A DNA stretch of 64,000 nt from Trichopria drosophilae (taxonomy: Eukaryota; Arthropoda; Insecta; Hymenoptera; Diapriidae). A program made the position numbers and the translations under genes. The stretch covers positions 49,809,001 to 49,873,000 of the forward strand of contig CM059582.1 of assembly GCA_030407085.1 (NCBI GenBank), given 5' to 3'. Shown one piece after another: positions 38,641-50,662 of this stretch; position 1 is the stretch's first letter, and the number at the start of each line of letters is the position of its first letter. Below the pieces are notes generated by a model. That model did not search any database, was not told the DNA's origin, and saw only the letters and a program-made list of their open reading frames with translations.

Positions 38641-41600
38641 GTATTACTGGAATTAATATTATCGTTATTTGACTTTGAGAAGTTTTCCATTAATTTTTTC
38701 ACATTGTATTGAATGTTTAAATTATCGTCTCCGGTACAACAAAAATAATAAATATATTGTATTACCACTGAAGTAATTGTAGTTTAAATAGTTTGTAGGG
38801 CTCAAAAACAAGAACTAATTTTATTGGAATTATATTTCACCTACAAATATATATGCTTTAAAAAAAATAGTTCAACCATTATTCAATATAATTAAATAAA
38901 ATTTCCATTCTCTACCGAAACCAAATTTACAAAAAAATATTTTTTTTCGACGAATAACACAAGTTCTCATTAATCTCAATATTTATTTGAAGTTACAGCT
39001 AATGCTTCTGTTTTTTTACAAATCAAGGAGGAAAATTTTGAATTAAATTATACAGTTTTACAAAAGTGAGGTAGATAGAAACAGTGATGTATGAAATTTT
39101 AATTTAATATATTTTATAAAAGACACGAGGAATAAAAATTGTGCAAAGATGCATTCTAAACAAAATTCTCAAGATTTGAAAAATAAATTTTTTTATTATT
39201 TTCAATCACTTTATAATAAAATTTCCTTAATTTCCTGAAACCAGGGAAAAGATTAGATTAATCATGTATACTGGTCAACAACATTTTCTGATTGTCTTAA
39301 ATTATTTTGCCGATAATTTCTACGTCACAAAATTATCTCCAATTTGTACATCATTCTGGGAAGAGAAGAATAGAAAATATCTAGTTATACGAAATCCTTG
39401 CGAATATTTCCCATTTTTCGAGAATATTTTGATTGCTCATTTACGAGAATATTATCTGAATAGTAAATTTATTAAATTACATATTAGCGATTACTTAATT
39501 GAATATAACAATAATATTACGTCAGTGATTATGAGTTTCAGAACTTTTTACGATATTAGAAGTTTTATCATTTAGTACGATGATGACGTCATTTGCACAC
39601 AATGAATAATTTTTATTTCATGTATTTTTGATGCACTTAGATGCATAGTTTTTCTGTTTTGTTTTGCAAGTCTGATATATATTTATACGTACGAAAATAC
39701 TATGGCTAAAAAATGATGACTTTTAAAAACATATCCAAAATAATTAATGCTATTTAATTAAATGAAACAATTGTTATGTATCTGTCAACAACTTAGATTA
39801 TAGAAAGAATATCAATGAATTTTATCAATGAAATTTATCAATCAAAGATGATTCATGTGATTAAACTTATTGAATAGTAAAACGAAAAATAATTTATTTA
39901 TTATTTACTACTTCAAAACCTTATTGATTTCTAATTACAAATTTAATGGAAGATTGAAAAACGGAAATGAGGGACTAAGCTTCTTGTAATTCATCACGTA
40001 TAAATGTATAATATAATTTAAATGGCTTTTACAAGTAGCAATTTTATAGGAATTTTTAAATGCCTTTAAATGGCCGGAAGTATCATATTGCGACTAAATA
40101 AAATCATTAATCACCAGTAGTTTTATTGAAGGTTTAAGAATTTTTCTCTAATATTTTAGGCAGTTTAACACCGCAAAATTTGCGACATATCAGTTAAAAG
40201 CTAGGACTGACAGATAGGTCAGATGATATGTTACTTAGTTCCCGGTAAACAGGTGCAGCATTAGCGCCGACTATTGTCAACTAAATTTAAGGGTACTAAA
40301 GCTTACGGAAGTAACTATAGTCTAGACAATCTGCATTTTTCGTCAATAATATCCGAAGGTCGGCTATCAATGATCAGTTTTTTTTGGCAAATTTTAAAAT
40401 GTACTAAAGGAAAGTGCAATTACTTTTAACGTCGACTTTCCTCGCCCTAACTTAAAAGCCATATTACATAATATCCACATTTGGAGACCGAGTTATTGTC
40501 ATGGACGCCACATAACACTGACCTAAATTGAATTTGGGCAATTTCCAGAAGCGATATGTGACAAACCCGAACAGTGATTCACAATCCTAAATGTACGTAA
40601 ACATGTTTACACATTACAGACTAATTCGAAAGAATGTCCCTTTGATAATCTCGGTGTTAGCTTAAAAATGAGGCAGCAAATACTAATGTAATATTAGTTA
40701 ATGTCTTACATAAAAGAAATCTTAATTGTCAGTAATTCCTTGGTAAAAGTAGTAAAAAATTGCAGTATTATTACTGATAATTCGTGACGTTGTTCATACT
40801 ATCGGTAATTTTCATATAACCTGGCTTTTGATAATAATGCATTCAAAGAGTCACCAGAAATGTATTGTGATGGCATTTAGTTTCTGCACTTCTTGAGATG
40901 GGATAACTATTTGTTCCATTAATTTCTTCTATGATACTAATACGGAAAGTTTTTAGATTTTGTTTTTCAACTCTTCATCAATAAATGAAACATGATATAA
41001 AAACGTGATGGGTTTTAGATCGTTTTTTGCGATTTAAGCCATTACTTGTTTTATGTAACAAATTCGATGAATTGTATATTTCTAACATCCTTATTAAAAA
41101 CAATTTTTATTTTATTTTCAATATTACATAAACAGGAACATCTTGGACGAGAATTATTTCCAAGTTTTTTGTAATAATTTTTAGTCAAATTCCGAAATTA
41201 GTTATTTATTTTTTTTAAAGAAGGAAGTTTCAATGACAGACTTGCTTTAAGATGAATTCTTACCACTGTACAAACTGACATGGAATTTAATGTATATTTA
41301 AGAAATTTGTTTCTTAAATATTTGATTACTCATTAAATTTTGAAACGGGACTCTCTTAATGTTGTAATTAAGTGAACTAAAAGTTATACAAAACACCTAT
41401 TATGTTATTGTATATATAAGTTATTCATAAAGTTAAATAAAAACCTATCTTATTTACTTACCTCCAACGAAGTTAGACAACGTAATTTTATCTCTTAGAT
41501 TCGAAATTAAATTGTTGAATTAGAACCCTATTCAATAGTCAAAATTGGTCATGAACTATTTCCAATTTCCGATATCGGCAACTATTGTATAGTTCGCAAT

Positions 41601-42175
41601 AAAGATTTCCAAAGTTCAAAATTCAAAATAACTTTACATGGCTTTACAGGAACCTGAATCTATGTTGAAAGAAGAACATTCCAGAAGAATCGGCCTGGCA
41701 TAAAATGACCATTTTCAATTATGTTTTCGACTTGAAAAAGTACCTTCCTGTCCATTTTAAGCTTTCTCTCGCGTAACTTATGTTATTTCGAAACGTACAA
41801 CTGAATACATCTGATGTTGCTTGTTTACATTTACATAACTTTAAAATTATATTTCTCATCATTTTGGATTTTCTGGATCATGAATTAATAAAATACGTTT
41901 TAATTACTTCAATCAACATAATTTGTGGATTTCACAAAATTTAGCAAACAACTGTTTGAAAACTTAGGTATTTTCCTGAGTGAAAAGTTTTGTTTCTTGA
42001 TTTTCTTTATCAGACCGGAGTATGAACAAGTTTGTTTAGAAAAGAATAAACACAAAAATATTCATTTGTTTCAAATGACGTTTCGACTGTCAGCTTGCAG
42101 ACCTCTTCAAGATTTTTGTATTGTAAAAATATATAATACATAACAAATATTTTTACAAACGTTTTTCTGCAAAAT
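38641..42175. other. AT-rich stretch, nothing firmly recognised
   Basis: No gene is recognisable. A 103-codon ORF at 39,264-39,575 has no family resemblance. A CRE-like TGACGTCA lies at 39,594-39,601. Near 42,078 a GACGTTTCGACTG...GACCTCTTCAAG phrase resembles the ends of some retroelements, but nothing else supports that. Confidence 0.35.
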
Positions 42176-42232
42176 GTCAGTACAAAAAGGTTTTTACAAA
42201 AAGTTTTTTACAAAAAGTCAGTACAAAAAGTT
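42176..42232. repeat. 14-bp tandem repeat, about four units
   Basis: Four adjacent units end in TACAAAAAG: GTCAGTACAAAAAG, GTTTTTACAAAAAG, TTTTTTACAAAAAG and TCAGTACAAAAAG. Confidence 0.7.
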
Positions 42233-45200
42233 AATATACATATATTTTGAATAAATATATAATTTAGTAGTAAAGCTACAAATATTCTCATTTTGGATTT
42301 TGTTGAAATCACTTTTCAGTTGTCCAAAAATTAAAAAAATCTTTTTTCTATTGTTATTTCCGTTTCATTTTAAAATTATTTTATCTTTATTGTATTGAGA
42401 GATTTATGTTGAGTGTATAATACTTCTTACCTTATTAAAATGATATTAATATTCTGAGCAGAATTTGCACTGCTGTAGTTTAAAATTAATAAAACTGTAA
42501 AAAAATATAAATAATAATAATAATATTTATAATATTTATAAAATTAATATATATTTATATAAAATTTGAAGTTACTTTTTAAACATTCGTTTCAATTTTA
42601 CGCATCCTGATTTTGTTGACGTAAAATCAGCATTTATAATATATATTTAATATCATTCCCAAAAAGTTATGTATGATCAACAAAGTAAACCAGATACAAT
42701 AAGAAAAATTTTGAAATCCGTTGCTCTTCCTCCCTTTTACCTGATCTGACGCTGTTTTCGTTGTCCAAAAGACATTTTCGAAATAAAACAGTAAAAGCTC
42801 ATCTGGTCGAAAACATTTTTCAAATTTGGCATGGCAATGGACAGTAAAATATGCCGCATTCCATTTAGTAAATCCAAAATTCTAAACTTTATTTGTTTTC
42901 GAAAATTTTTGAAAAATCATTTCCTGTTGGGCTTTCAAATATCCAATGTATGAAAATATTTTTGTGATTTTTTATAGTATTCAAAAACGTATTATTTAAT
43001 AATTTTATTATAAATTCTGTAGTGTTGATGCGATATTGTTGTTTAATAATTTATCATTAAAATTACGAGATTGCAAAAAGAAGACAGAAAATTTCCACAT
43101 TTTACTTTTTAGATATTTTGTTTCGTGTTTCTTTACAATACATAGAATTATTTAAAATTATTAAGTTTAATAAATAACTGTATCTTATTAGTAGTAAAAA
43201 GTGTTATATCAAAATATAATTATAAATTTAAAATATAACGCTACATTGACCCATAAATATTTCATGATAATTCATTATTTTTCATTTTGGATATTTACAT
43301 TTAGAAATTTTACGTTTCGTATTGTTTTTGACTCAAAACACTTTCGAAAGTTCAGAAGACGTTTCAGTTTGGACGCTTGTAAAATTACTATTTTTGTAAT
43401 TTTTGTTTGCAGTACAAAAGTAGCTAATCAAAATAACTTTTTGAACTACAAAAATGATCTTTTATAACAGTTTTCATTCAATTGTTGTTCCTACTTGATA
43501 AAAAAATAAACGTTTATTATTACATTTTATATTAATGTAGCTACATAATTATATTTAATTAAATAAATAATGATTCTTAAAGTATTGTAAATTTCGCACT
43601 TGTTTCTGATTGTTTAAATTTGTAATGCCAGTAACGTCTAACAGAAAAATAGTAATAATTAAACAATAAAGCAAATGAAACACGTGCACTTCGGAGTTGG
43701 CAAGAAGAGCCCTCTGTTCTCGGGGTAGGATACTGTATAGCTCGGAAAATTGGCCACTCGTAAATTCGAAAAACTAAAGGCGATGCGCAAAATTCTCCTT
43801 AGACGATCATGGGCCTCGGACGTAGCAGCATCATTTGCTCCAGCAGCATCTCTCAAACTCAAGTATGTGCAGTGTTTTTACCGTAAAATAATCGAATATT
43901 TATCAAAAAAAAAACTGTAAAACGTTGCAAATTAGCATTGTGAACAAGTTTAAATGATTTTTTTTAGTTATTGTTGATGAATTATCCGTGTTATTAGTAT
44001 TCAAGCGACCCCGCGGAAGACGCTTTGCTGTTGTCGAAAATGACGCTTAAAAAGCACATGTTTTCCACGTGAAAGCTGTACGTTTGCTGAAAAGGCATTG
44101 TTAACTTTAGTTGTGACTTTAGTTCTGTGCGTGAGTGTGAATTACGAAGCGAGTAACATTTTTTTACAAATATTGCATTTAATGCAATATTTAAGAAGTT
44201 CGGTTATTAAGATCAGTTGACTTTAAAACTAAACAAATATACTTCCTCTCTGAACTGTGTGACTTTTTAAAAACTATTTCTTTTATTTTTTTACACAAAA
44301 TTAATAAATATCAAATTAATTCTGGGAAGTAATTTTCTTGTGTAGTAATATTTATAAATTTTTGTGTATTTTTAACATTTAGTTTAGCAAATTACGTCTC
44401 TTGATGCAAATAATTTAAAACATTTCATTAGTTTGATCTGATATAAGAATAAGAATTTAGTTTATTGTTTGAACATTCACATTTTACAGTTAATTGAAAT
44501 ATTTCAATATCAAGGTTCAATAGTTTTTAACAATTTTATAAAAATTATATGGAATGAAAATGTTTGAAATTGAGGTTATTTTTTTCGGTTTGTTTACAGT
44601 AAAAAAAATCTGAACATAACATACTTCAAGATGCGAGTTAAATATGAAAATTTTGTGTATAATCTCGAAAGAGGAACATAAATTTTATTTACAATGTTTT
44701 TCTAGTTGTCAGAATGTTTTCTTTTGATTTTACCGGTCTACATGATAAACACCGACCAACTAATAAAAATATGTCGATGCTTGAAAATAAGAGAAAAAGT
44801 TCTGAAGAAAACTATTGCGAATGTATCATATTTACATATTGCCTGCCGAAATGAAATATGTCTTAGTTTTGGTTTTCTTCCCTCACGCGATGAACATAAC
44901 TTCTATAAATGATTTCACTGATCATTTTATAAAATAATTAATGAATCAATTTGAATAATTTCATATTTGCTATAAATATGAGAAAAATATAAATGTATTT
45001 TATGTTAGAACATTCGACTAATCATTTTAATATTTCCTATTGTCGTTAGATGCATTTTAACCACTATTTTAAGTAAGGAATTGAACATTTTCATTTGTAA
45101 ATGTTTATTAAAAAACAAGAACATTTATTAAACCATTAATGTTTTAGAAAGCATAAATCATGGTACTCGAATAACAATTCAAACATATTTTACTAATAAA

Positions 45201-45254
45201 CAATAGAAAATGTACTCCTCCAGAATCAGTGAACATTAGTTTTTAATATTTTCA
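42233..45254. other. AT-rich stretch with a small GC-richer patch
   Basis: An AT microsatellite-like run (AATAATAATAATAATATTTA type) lies near 42,511-42,560. The patch 43,680-44,120 is CG-richer. Its 67-codon minus-strand ORF (43,659-43,862) begins MSLRDAAGANDAATSEAHD, a composition unlike the AT background, but I recognise no family. Nothing else is supportable. Confidence 0.3.
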
Positions 45255-46372
45255 TTCTAGTTCATAAAAAAAAGTTTAAGTTACAAGAATAAGTTTGTTT
45301 CCGAATCATTGCAAGCTTCCAAAAATACTCAACTTTCAAATAAACTTACGATTCAAACAAGCAGAGGAGCTTAATTTTTGTTTCAGATCTCTCTTGATTA
45401 TCTCCGAATCAGGTAAGAGGTTAATGTTTATCTAGACTATAGTAAGAGAAATTATAAATGTTTGCAGTTTTCTTCTATTACCTGACTTGAATACTTTCAA
45501 AATAATAAACATCATATCAGACACGACCGTTAAGTAGATCCAGATTCCAAAATAGATATTTCGTTATATTATATGGAATATATAATAATTAATATTTTTG
45601 TATTCATGACAATCATATTGATGCTGGCAAAGTATTAAGTCTCTTATAGAAGCAATGTTTTCTAAAATGAGTAGAATTTTTTTCACATTTTTATTCCATT
45701 AAAATTTAATATCTACACTGAGAGAAAATGCATAATAATTTTTACTATTTTGACTAGGAATTCGAACACAGATCTGAAATCATGTTAATTTTTACTATTA
45801 TTTTAGTAAATTTTCCTATCCAGATAGGACTGTTTTCAATAAAAAGTAGGAAAATTTACTAAATTAATAGTAAAAATTAACATGATTTGAGATCTGGGTT
45901 CGAATTCCTAGTCAAAGTAGTAAAAATTATTATGCAATTTCTCTCAATGTAGATATAAAATTTTAATGGAATAAAAATGTAAAAAAAATTCTACTCATTT
46001 TAGAAAACATTGCTTGTATAAGAGACTTAATACTTTGCCAGCATCAATATGATTGTCATGAATACAAAAATATTAATTATTATATATTCCATATGATATA
46101 ACGAAATATCTATTTTGGAATCTGGATCTACTTAACATTCGTGTCTGGTACGATGTTTATTATTTGGAAAGTATTCAAGTCAGATAATAGAAGAAAACTG
46201 CAAAAATTTATAATTTCTCTTAGCCTATTCTAGACAAACATTAACCTCTTACCTGACTCGGAGATAATCAAAAGAGAGTAAGTTTATTTGAAAGTTGAGT
46301 ATTTTTGGATGCTTGCAATCATTCGGAAACAAACTTACTCTTGTAACTTAAACCTTTTTTTTTAAACTAGAA
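45255..46372. repeat. 1.1-kb near-perfect palindrome with a MITE at its centre
   Basis: The left arm (about 45,255-45,714) and right arm (about 45,951-46,372) are inverted copies with few mismatches. In the ~100 bases next to the centre the arms differ at only a handful of positions (shared blocks GGCAAAGTATTAAGTCTCTT and GCAATGTTTTCTAAAATGAG). The left arm carries about 38 extra bases near 45,352-45,390. The dyad is occupied by MITE family G copy 2, itself palindromic, so the inverted structure is almost continuous. No ORF of note lies in the arms. Transcription across it would give a very long hairpin RNA. Confidence 0.85.
45713..45952. mobile_element. MITE family G, copy 2, at the palindrome centre
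   Basis: This 235-bp element (about 45,715-45,949) is flanked by TA. Its termini are CACTGAGAGAAAATGCATAA and, reverse-complemented, CATTGAGAGAAATTGCATAA. Both arms continue through TTTTTACTATTTTGACTAGG or a one-base variant, with CCTATCCAGATAGG at the centre. TA flanks and short ends suggest a Tc1/mariner-type MITE. Confidence 0.8.
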
Positions 46373-46970
46373 TATAATATATGCACTAAACCTAAGTATA
46401 GTTGAAAGCTTTATCATTGCACTTCAAAACATGTATAAATTTTTGTCGCTATCTTCAAATTGATTTCATAAAAAGTCAATAGTGTACAAGACAACTCCTA
46501 TCCAGATAGAACTTTTTTCTATAAAAAGTAGGAAAATTTACTAAATTAATAGTAAAAATTAACATTATTTCAGATCTGTGTTCGAATTCCTAGTCAAAAT
46601 AGTAAACATTGCTATACAATTTCTCTCAATGTATTTACAAACTTCACATTATTCATAGGTTATTTTTCAAAAATAGTTTAGAACAGTAGCGTCTTTGTTT
46701 GTGTTTTCCACGTTGCAGACGGGTGGTCATTTTGGGTTCTGCCCAGAATGTGCTCACACTTTCTGTTATTTGCCTGTTTAAAATTCATTTATTTCTGTAT
46801 AACAGATAAATTCAGTATTTGATTCATTATATTTTGGGAAGTTGTCTTGTACACTATTGACTTTTTATGAAATCAATTTGAAGATAGCGACAAAAATGTA
46901 TACATGTGTTGAAGTGCAATGATAAAGCTTTCAACTATACTTAGGTTTACTGCATAAATTATATTCTAAT
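46368..46970. mobile_element. second inverted-repeat element with ~130-bp arms
   Basis: The left arm 46,368-46,496 and right arm 46,840-46,969 are inverted copies sharing TAAACCTAAGTATAGTTGAA, AGCTTTATCATTGCACTTCA and GTCAATAGTGTACAAGACAA with few differences. It begins where the larger palindrome ends. The loop holds a half copy of MITE family G and about 205 bp of unrelated sequence. No coding sequence is seen. Confidence 0.8.
46497..46634. mobile_element. half copy of MITE family G
   Basis: This matches only the right half of family G, from the central CCTATCCAGATAG to the terminus TTTCTCTCAATG followed by TA. It starts exactly at the dyad of the full MITE and directly abuts the left arm of the surrounding inverted repeat, suggesting a deletion that ended at the MITE centre. 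Confidence 0.75.
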
Positions 46971-47334
46971 AGTTCTGTTATTTTAAAAATGTTAAATTTC
47001 GGAACTTTTTTCTTGTGCTTTTCAATTCTGATGAAACGTTTAATAAATTTTTCTGGATATAGCCCTTTTTTGTGGAAATACTACAATGTAAGACTTCTAA
47101 AATCAAGTTTGAAAAAATTCGCTTCGTTTTTTCATTCCAGAGTTATGATTTTTTTAAATTTTCAGTTTTACTCATTCAATCTTGCAAAAAAGGGAAAAAA
47201 TGATACTTTTCTTTCACAGATGATACAAAGTAAAAAAATTTATTAAAAATACCCCCGTTCAACACAACTTTAATAGAATTTAGTATTTTGCGTCGTATGT
47301 GAAAGAAAAGTAAAATTGTGACTCACAAAACATG
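46971..47334. other. AT-rich stretch, nothing recognised
   Basis: An 85-codon ORF (46,989-47,246) is present but has no recognisable family and an AT-driven composition. Confidence 0.3.
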
Positions 47335-47482
47335 AATTGCAGTGAAAATTGAGCTATTTTGGAAAAAGAGTAATTTTCTCACTCTTTTCGAATGAAAATT
47401 CACCCTTAAAAAGGGAAAAATCTCGTTTTCCCTACAGTGGCTCAATTTTTACTCCTTAAAAAGTGAATTAAAACTCAATAAA
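47335..47482. repeat. dispersed repeat D, copy 2
   Basis: The block has alternating AGTGAAAA/TTTTCACT-type motifs. CAGTGGCTCAATTTTTACTC with AAAAAGTGAATT matches the 8.9-kb copy. Confidence 0.5.
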
Positions 47483-47942
47483 ATCTAGAGAGCATACTTA
47501 TATCGGAAAGTACTATTTCTTAATTAATATAAATTTTTTGTTTGTACTTATTCGAAAATACGCGCTATAAAAAATAATTGAAACCCCCAGAAAAAATCAA
47601 ATTTATTTAATGGATGACATCGATTTTTGAAGGAAATTTTTTATTGACCACTTTTGAATTCAACCGCCATCTAGCGTCAGATGGAAACATGCTCTGTTAA
47701 TCTTATTTTTTCATAGGATTGGTTCGATATAGACACGAAAAATCACTTATTATACTTTACTTGTTTATGAAATTTAATATGGAACTAACACTTACAGTAG
47801 TCATAACTATAAATAAACATTAAATAAAAAATGAAAAGTTTAGACAAATATTTCTAAGGGTACTAAATTTCAGATATTAGGAATGTCCCTTCAACTAAGT
47901 TATGACCCCTGGTCATATGTTTGCGACGGCTGAACTTTTTCT

Positions 47943-48359
47943 TGTACACAGAGAGAATGAAAAAGGTTAATAGAACCATTTTAGAAAAGTAAAATACGTG
48001 ATTATAAAAAATGGGTAAATTAACCATTGCCATAGTAAACAGAACAATGTTATTATCCCGATACTTAAATCTGCAGTATAGCACATAACCTCAAATCTAC
48101 CGTAGCTTTACAATTAAATCGACACTCAAAACATTCTTGACTAGGAAAATAGATTTTGTAAAAGTGATTAAACAAAAACAACTACTTATCATCATAAAAA
48201 GTAATTATTGTATGTTATGTTTTACCACATTACGAATTATAAAAATAAGATACTGCCAACTACAATTTTTTATGATGTTAATTGTACTATTATCAAATGT
48301 TATAATCATTTCTACCTTTTCTTCATTGTTCCATTAATATTTTTGTCTCTCTGTGTATA
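47943..48359. mobile_element. TA-flanked MITE related to family G
   Basis: The left end TA-CACAGAGAGAATG (47,945) and right end CTCTCTGTG-TA (to 48,357) are inverted and TA-flanked. Similarity continues imperfectly for about 35 bp (GGTTAATAGAACC against TATTAATGGAACA). The element is about 413 bp. It contains a TTGACTAGGAAAATAG phrase like that in family G (TTTTGACTAGGAAT). Confidence 0.6.
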
Positions 48360-48686
48360 ATTAATCTTGCGAACACTTTAGTGTTCTTAATCAAGCTTAC
48401 TAAATATATTTAGTAAAGATTAAATTAATGATATGTTACTTTCATTATATATTTACAAGTGACAATCAGTTGAACAAAAGTGGAATGCACACTAAGATTT
48501 TAATTAAAAAAAAAAAGATTTCAATTTTGTCCAATTTTTTACATCAGAAATCAGAAAATCTTCTGCACTATTCAATGTTCTTGTGTACATTTCAAAACTG
48601 TTGAATTGCGGACAATTTTTATGATTTTTTTCCATTCTTTTATTTTAAACAAAAAAAAATGATGATCAAACTTGAGAAATTCAATG

Positions 48687-48845
48687 CGACGGTAGTGGAA
48701 CTCGTGATTTTGGGTATGTCACTAGACAGGCAAACGAAAGGTCCAGGGTTCAAGTCCTGGCGCGTCGAATCTCTGACTTTCGTTGCTCATTTTTTTAAAA
48801 AATATAAAAATTATTCAAAAAGTTGTAAAATCACTCCGTCCACCC
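48687..48845 (+). repeat. tRNA-derived SINE or tRNA pseudogene with 3' tail
   Basis: A perfect box B, GGTTCAAGTCC (48,747-48,757), lies in a T-arm with a five-position stem (four pairs, one G-T). The following seven bases, CGCGTCG, pair at five of seven positions with CGACGGT at 48,687-48,693. A weak box A-like stretch (GTAGTGGAACTCGTG) lies in between, but no canonical D or anticodon arm can be drawn. About 80 bp downstream of box B (GCGTCGAATCTCTGACTTTC onwards) recur at 52.64 kb, which argues for a dispersed SINE rather than a single tRNA gene. Confidence 0.5.
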
Positions 48846-48939
48846 CTTTGAGACAATCGGCAGCATTTTTTTACAAAATTGCAAATAATGTCAGTGCGCA
48901 TTGCATACTGGTTCATCGCAAGACAATTTAAATCTATCA

Positions 48940-49560
48940 CAGTTATTAGCAATTTCTGCTCATCGCAGAGCGTCACGATGACGTTCATTTTACGCCTTCG
49001 AGGAAAGAAAACTATCTAAATAACAAACTACCGGTAGGATGCAAAAAAGAGACATGTGAGACGGAAAAGATGCGAATTCATCGTAAGTAGTAGGCATTAT
49101 CTCAGAACCCCAGTCGGTTGGTCCACGTAAGGCTTCCCCGAATTGGGTGAGTGGGTCGATTAAAGGCAGCTTCGAAAAGTAAACAACGAGTCGTAGGAGA
49201 CGATTAGGAAATCGAGTCGATTAAATACGAGAGTTACGAGAATCACGCCCCCGCCCCCCGCAACTTATGGCTTTATCGAAACAATTAACGGCGCGTCCGC
49301 CGCGTGACCGGCGCGTGTTTTCAACTTGTTGCTCAGTGCTTATTTTTCTACCCGACCATGCACCAGGTATTCTGGAATTTTATGCATTTATCTCCAGGAA
49401 TTCGGGGCTCGTCTCGATGCAACCGATTAAAACCAGCCGCTTTCGCCCTCTAGAATTTCGAAGAGCGATTTTTCGCGTACTTCTGAAGCCGCCGTTAAGT
49501 TTGGTGGCGTGAAAACATTTTTTAAGCTCGTGTTTCGGGAGCTCATTACGATGCTTCGAT
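48940..49560. promoter_or_regulatory. CpG-richer segment
   Basis: The block is GC-rich relative to its flanks, with CACGCCCCCGCCCCCCGCAA near 49,243 (GC-box-like) and GGCGCGTCCGCCGCGTGACC near 49,290. An 81-codon ORF (49,267-49,512) shows no recognisable family. A promoter, enhancer or decayed exon are all possible. Confidence 0.25.
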
Positions 49561-49848
49561 TTTTTTCGTACGTGAAGTACAGTTTTTTAGTTTGAAGCAC
49601 ACGTTTGAACAAAAAATTAAAATATCGGTGAAAAAAGTACTGTCGTTTGTTATTGACTGGGCAATTCACGTGAAACTATCCGCCATGCCTCAGAAAAGTG
49701 TCCAATTTTATTGTCCAACATTTTTTGCCAATAAACAGAAAAATTTGATTTTTTCTATTAAAAATAATTTTATATTTAAAATTTTTATATGAAACCGACG
49801 AGATACTACTCCCTTTCCTCCTAATAAAATGTTTTCGAGTCCTAATTT

Positions 49849-50662
49849 TCGAGACATGTAGAATCCAGAATCAAAAATTGAACATAACGATCCTCAAAAT
49901 GGAGTCTGTTTTTTTTTTTAAATTTCAGGACCTTATAACTAAAAAAGTATAAGCTTTTTCAAAACAGTAATAAGAGTGAACAGTCATTCAGGAATATACA
50001 CGAATTTGTCTAGATTTTTCTGTTGATATTTTGAAAAATTTTTTATTTGGAATTTTCTTTTTAATTTAAAAAAAGTTACAAAATATTCCGAACAAATTCT
50101 ACTATAATCTTCGATGAATTTCAAGTGTTTTTTTTTTTTAATTTGTCCAGATTTTTCTGTCCATATTTGTAAAAATTTACGAAAAATTCTGAAAAGTTCG
50201 AGTATATTCCCCGATGAATTCCAACCATTTTTTATCCTCAGCAATTTTTGCCCTTAAGGTAATATTATTAAATATTATTAAATAATTCACGAGGAAAAAA
50301 CTTCTTAACTATATGACATTTTTCATTTTCTATCTCAAAAATTAGTTACATTTGAAAATTTTTGAGAAAAATGCTTGGAATTCATTAGACAAACATTTCA
50401 GATTTTTTTCACAATATTTCGTAACTTTTTTTAAAATAAAAAGAAAAATCCGAATTACAAAATTTTTCAAAATATCAACAGAAAAATTTCAAAGAATTCC
50501 AGTATATTTCTCTAGTAATTCTGAGAATTTTTCATTGTTATTATTTTTTTGAAGAAGCTCATAGTTTTTAGTTAGTAAATCTTGAATTTGTTTGAAAATT
50601 TAGGACGCCACTTTTAGGATTGCCATATTAAATTTTGTATTCCGGATCCTACATGTCATAAA
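49849..50662. mobile_element. fold-back repeat F, copy 2
   Basis: Imperfect inverted arms of about 260 bp lie at about 49,849-50,110 and 50,400-50,662. Shared blocks, left arm against the reverse complement of the right arm, are GACATGTAGAATCC/GACATGTAGGATCC, AACTAAAAAAGTATAAGCTT/AACTAAAAACTATGAGCTT and TTTTTCTGTTGATATTTTGA (identical). A partial direct repeat of the left arm lies at 50,140-50,245. The right arm resembles that of the 24.9-kb copy. Confidence 0.6.

Noticed and set aside
42078..42118. GACGTTTCGACTG...GACCTCTTCAAG phrase resembling retroelement ends
   Set aside because: Only a short phrase matches from memory; there is no reverse transcriptase remnant or second end nearby.
42176..42232. 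TACAAAAAG tandem repeat as an array of regulatory sites
   Set aside because: Four short AT-rich units are adequately explained by replication slippage.
43659..43862. 67-codon minus-strand ORF starting MSLRDAAGANDAATSEA
   Set aside because: Its composition is better than the background, but there is no homologue I can name and no convincing acceptor upstream. Not enough to call an exon.
45880..45900. GGGTTCGAATTCC resembling a tRNA box B
   Set aside because: It lies inside MITE family G, is not followed by an acceptor strand, and other copies of the MITE do not keep it.
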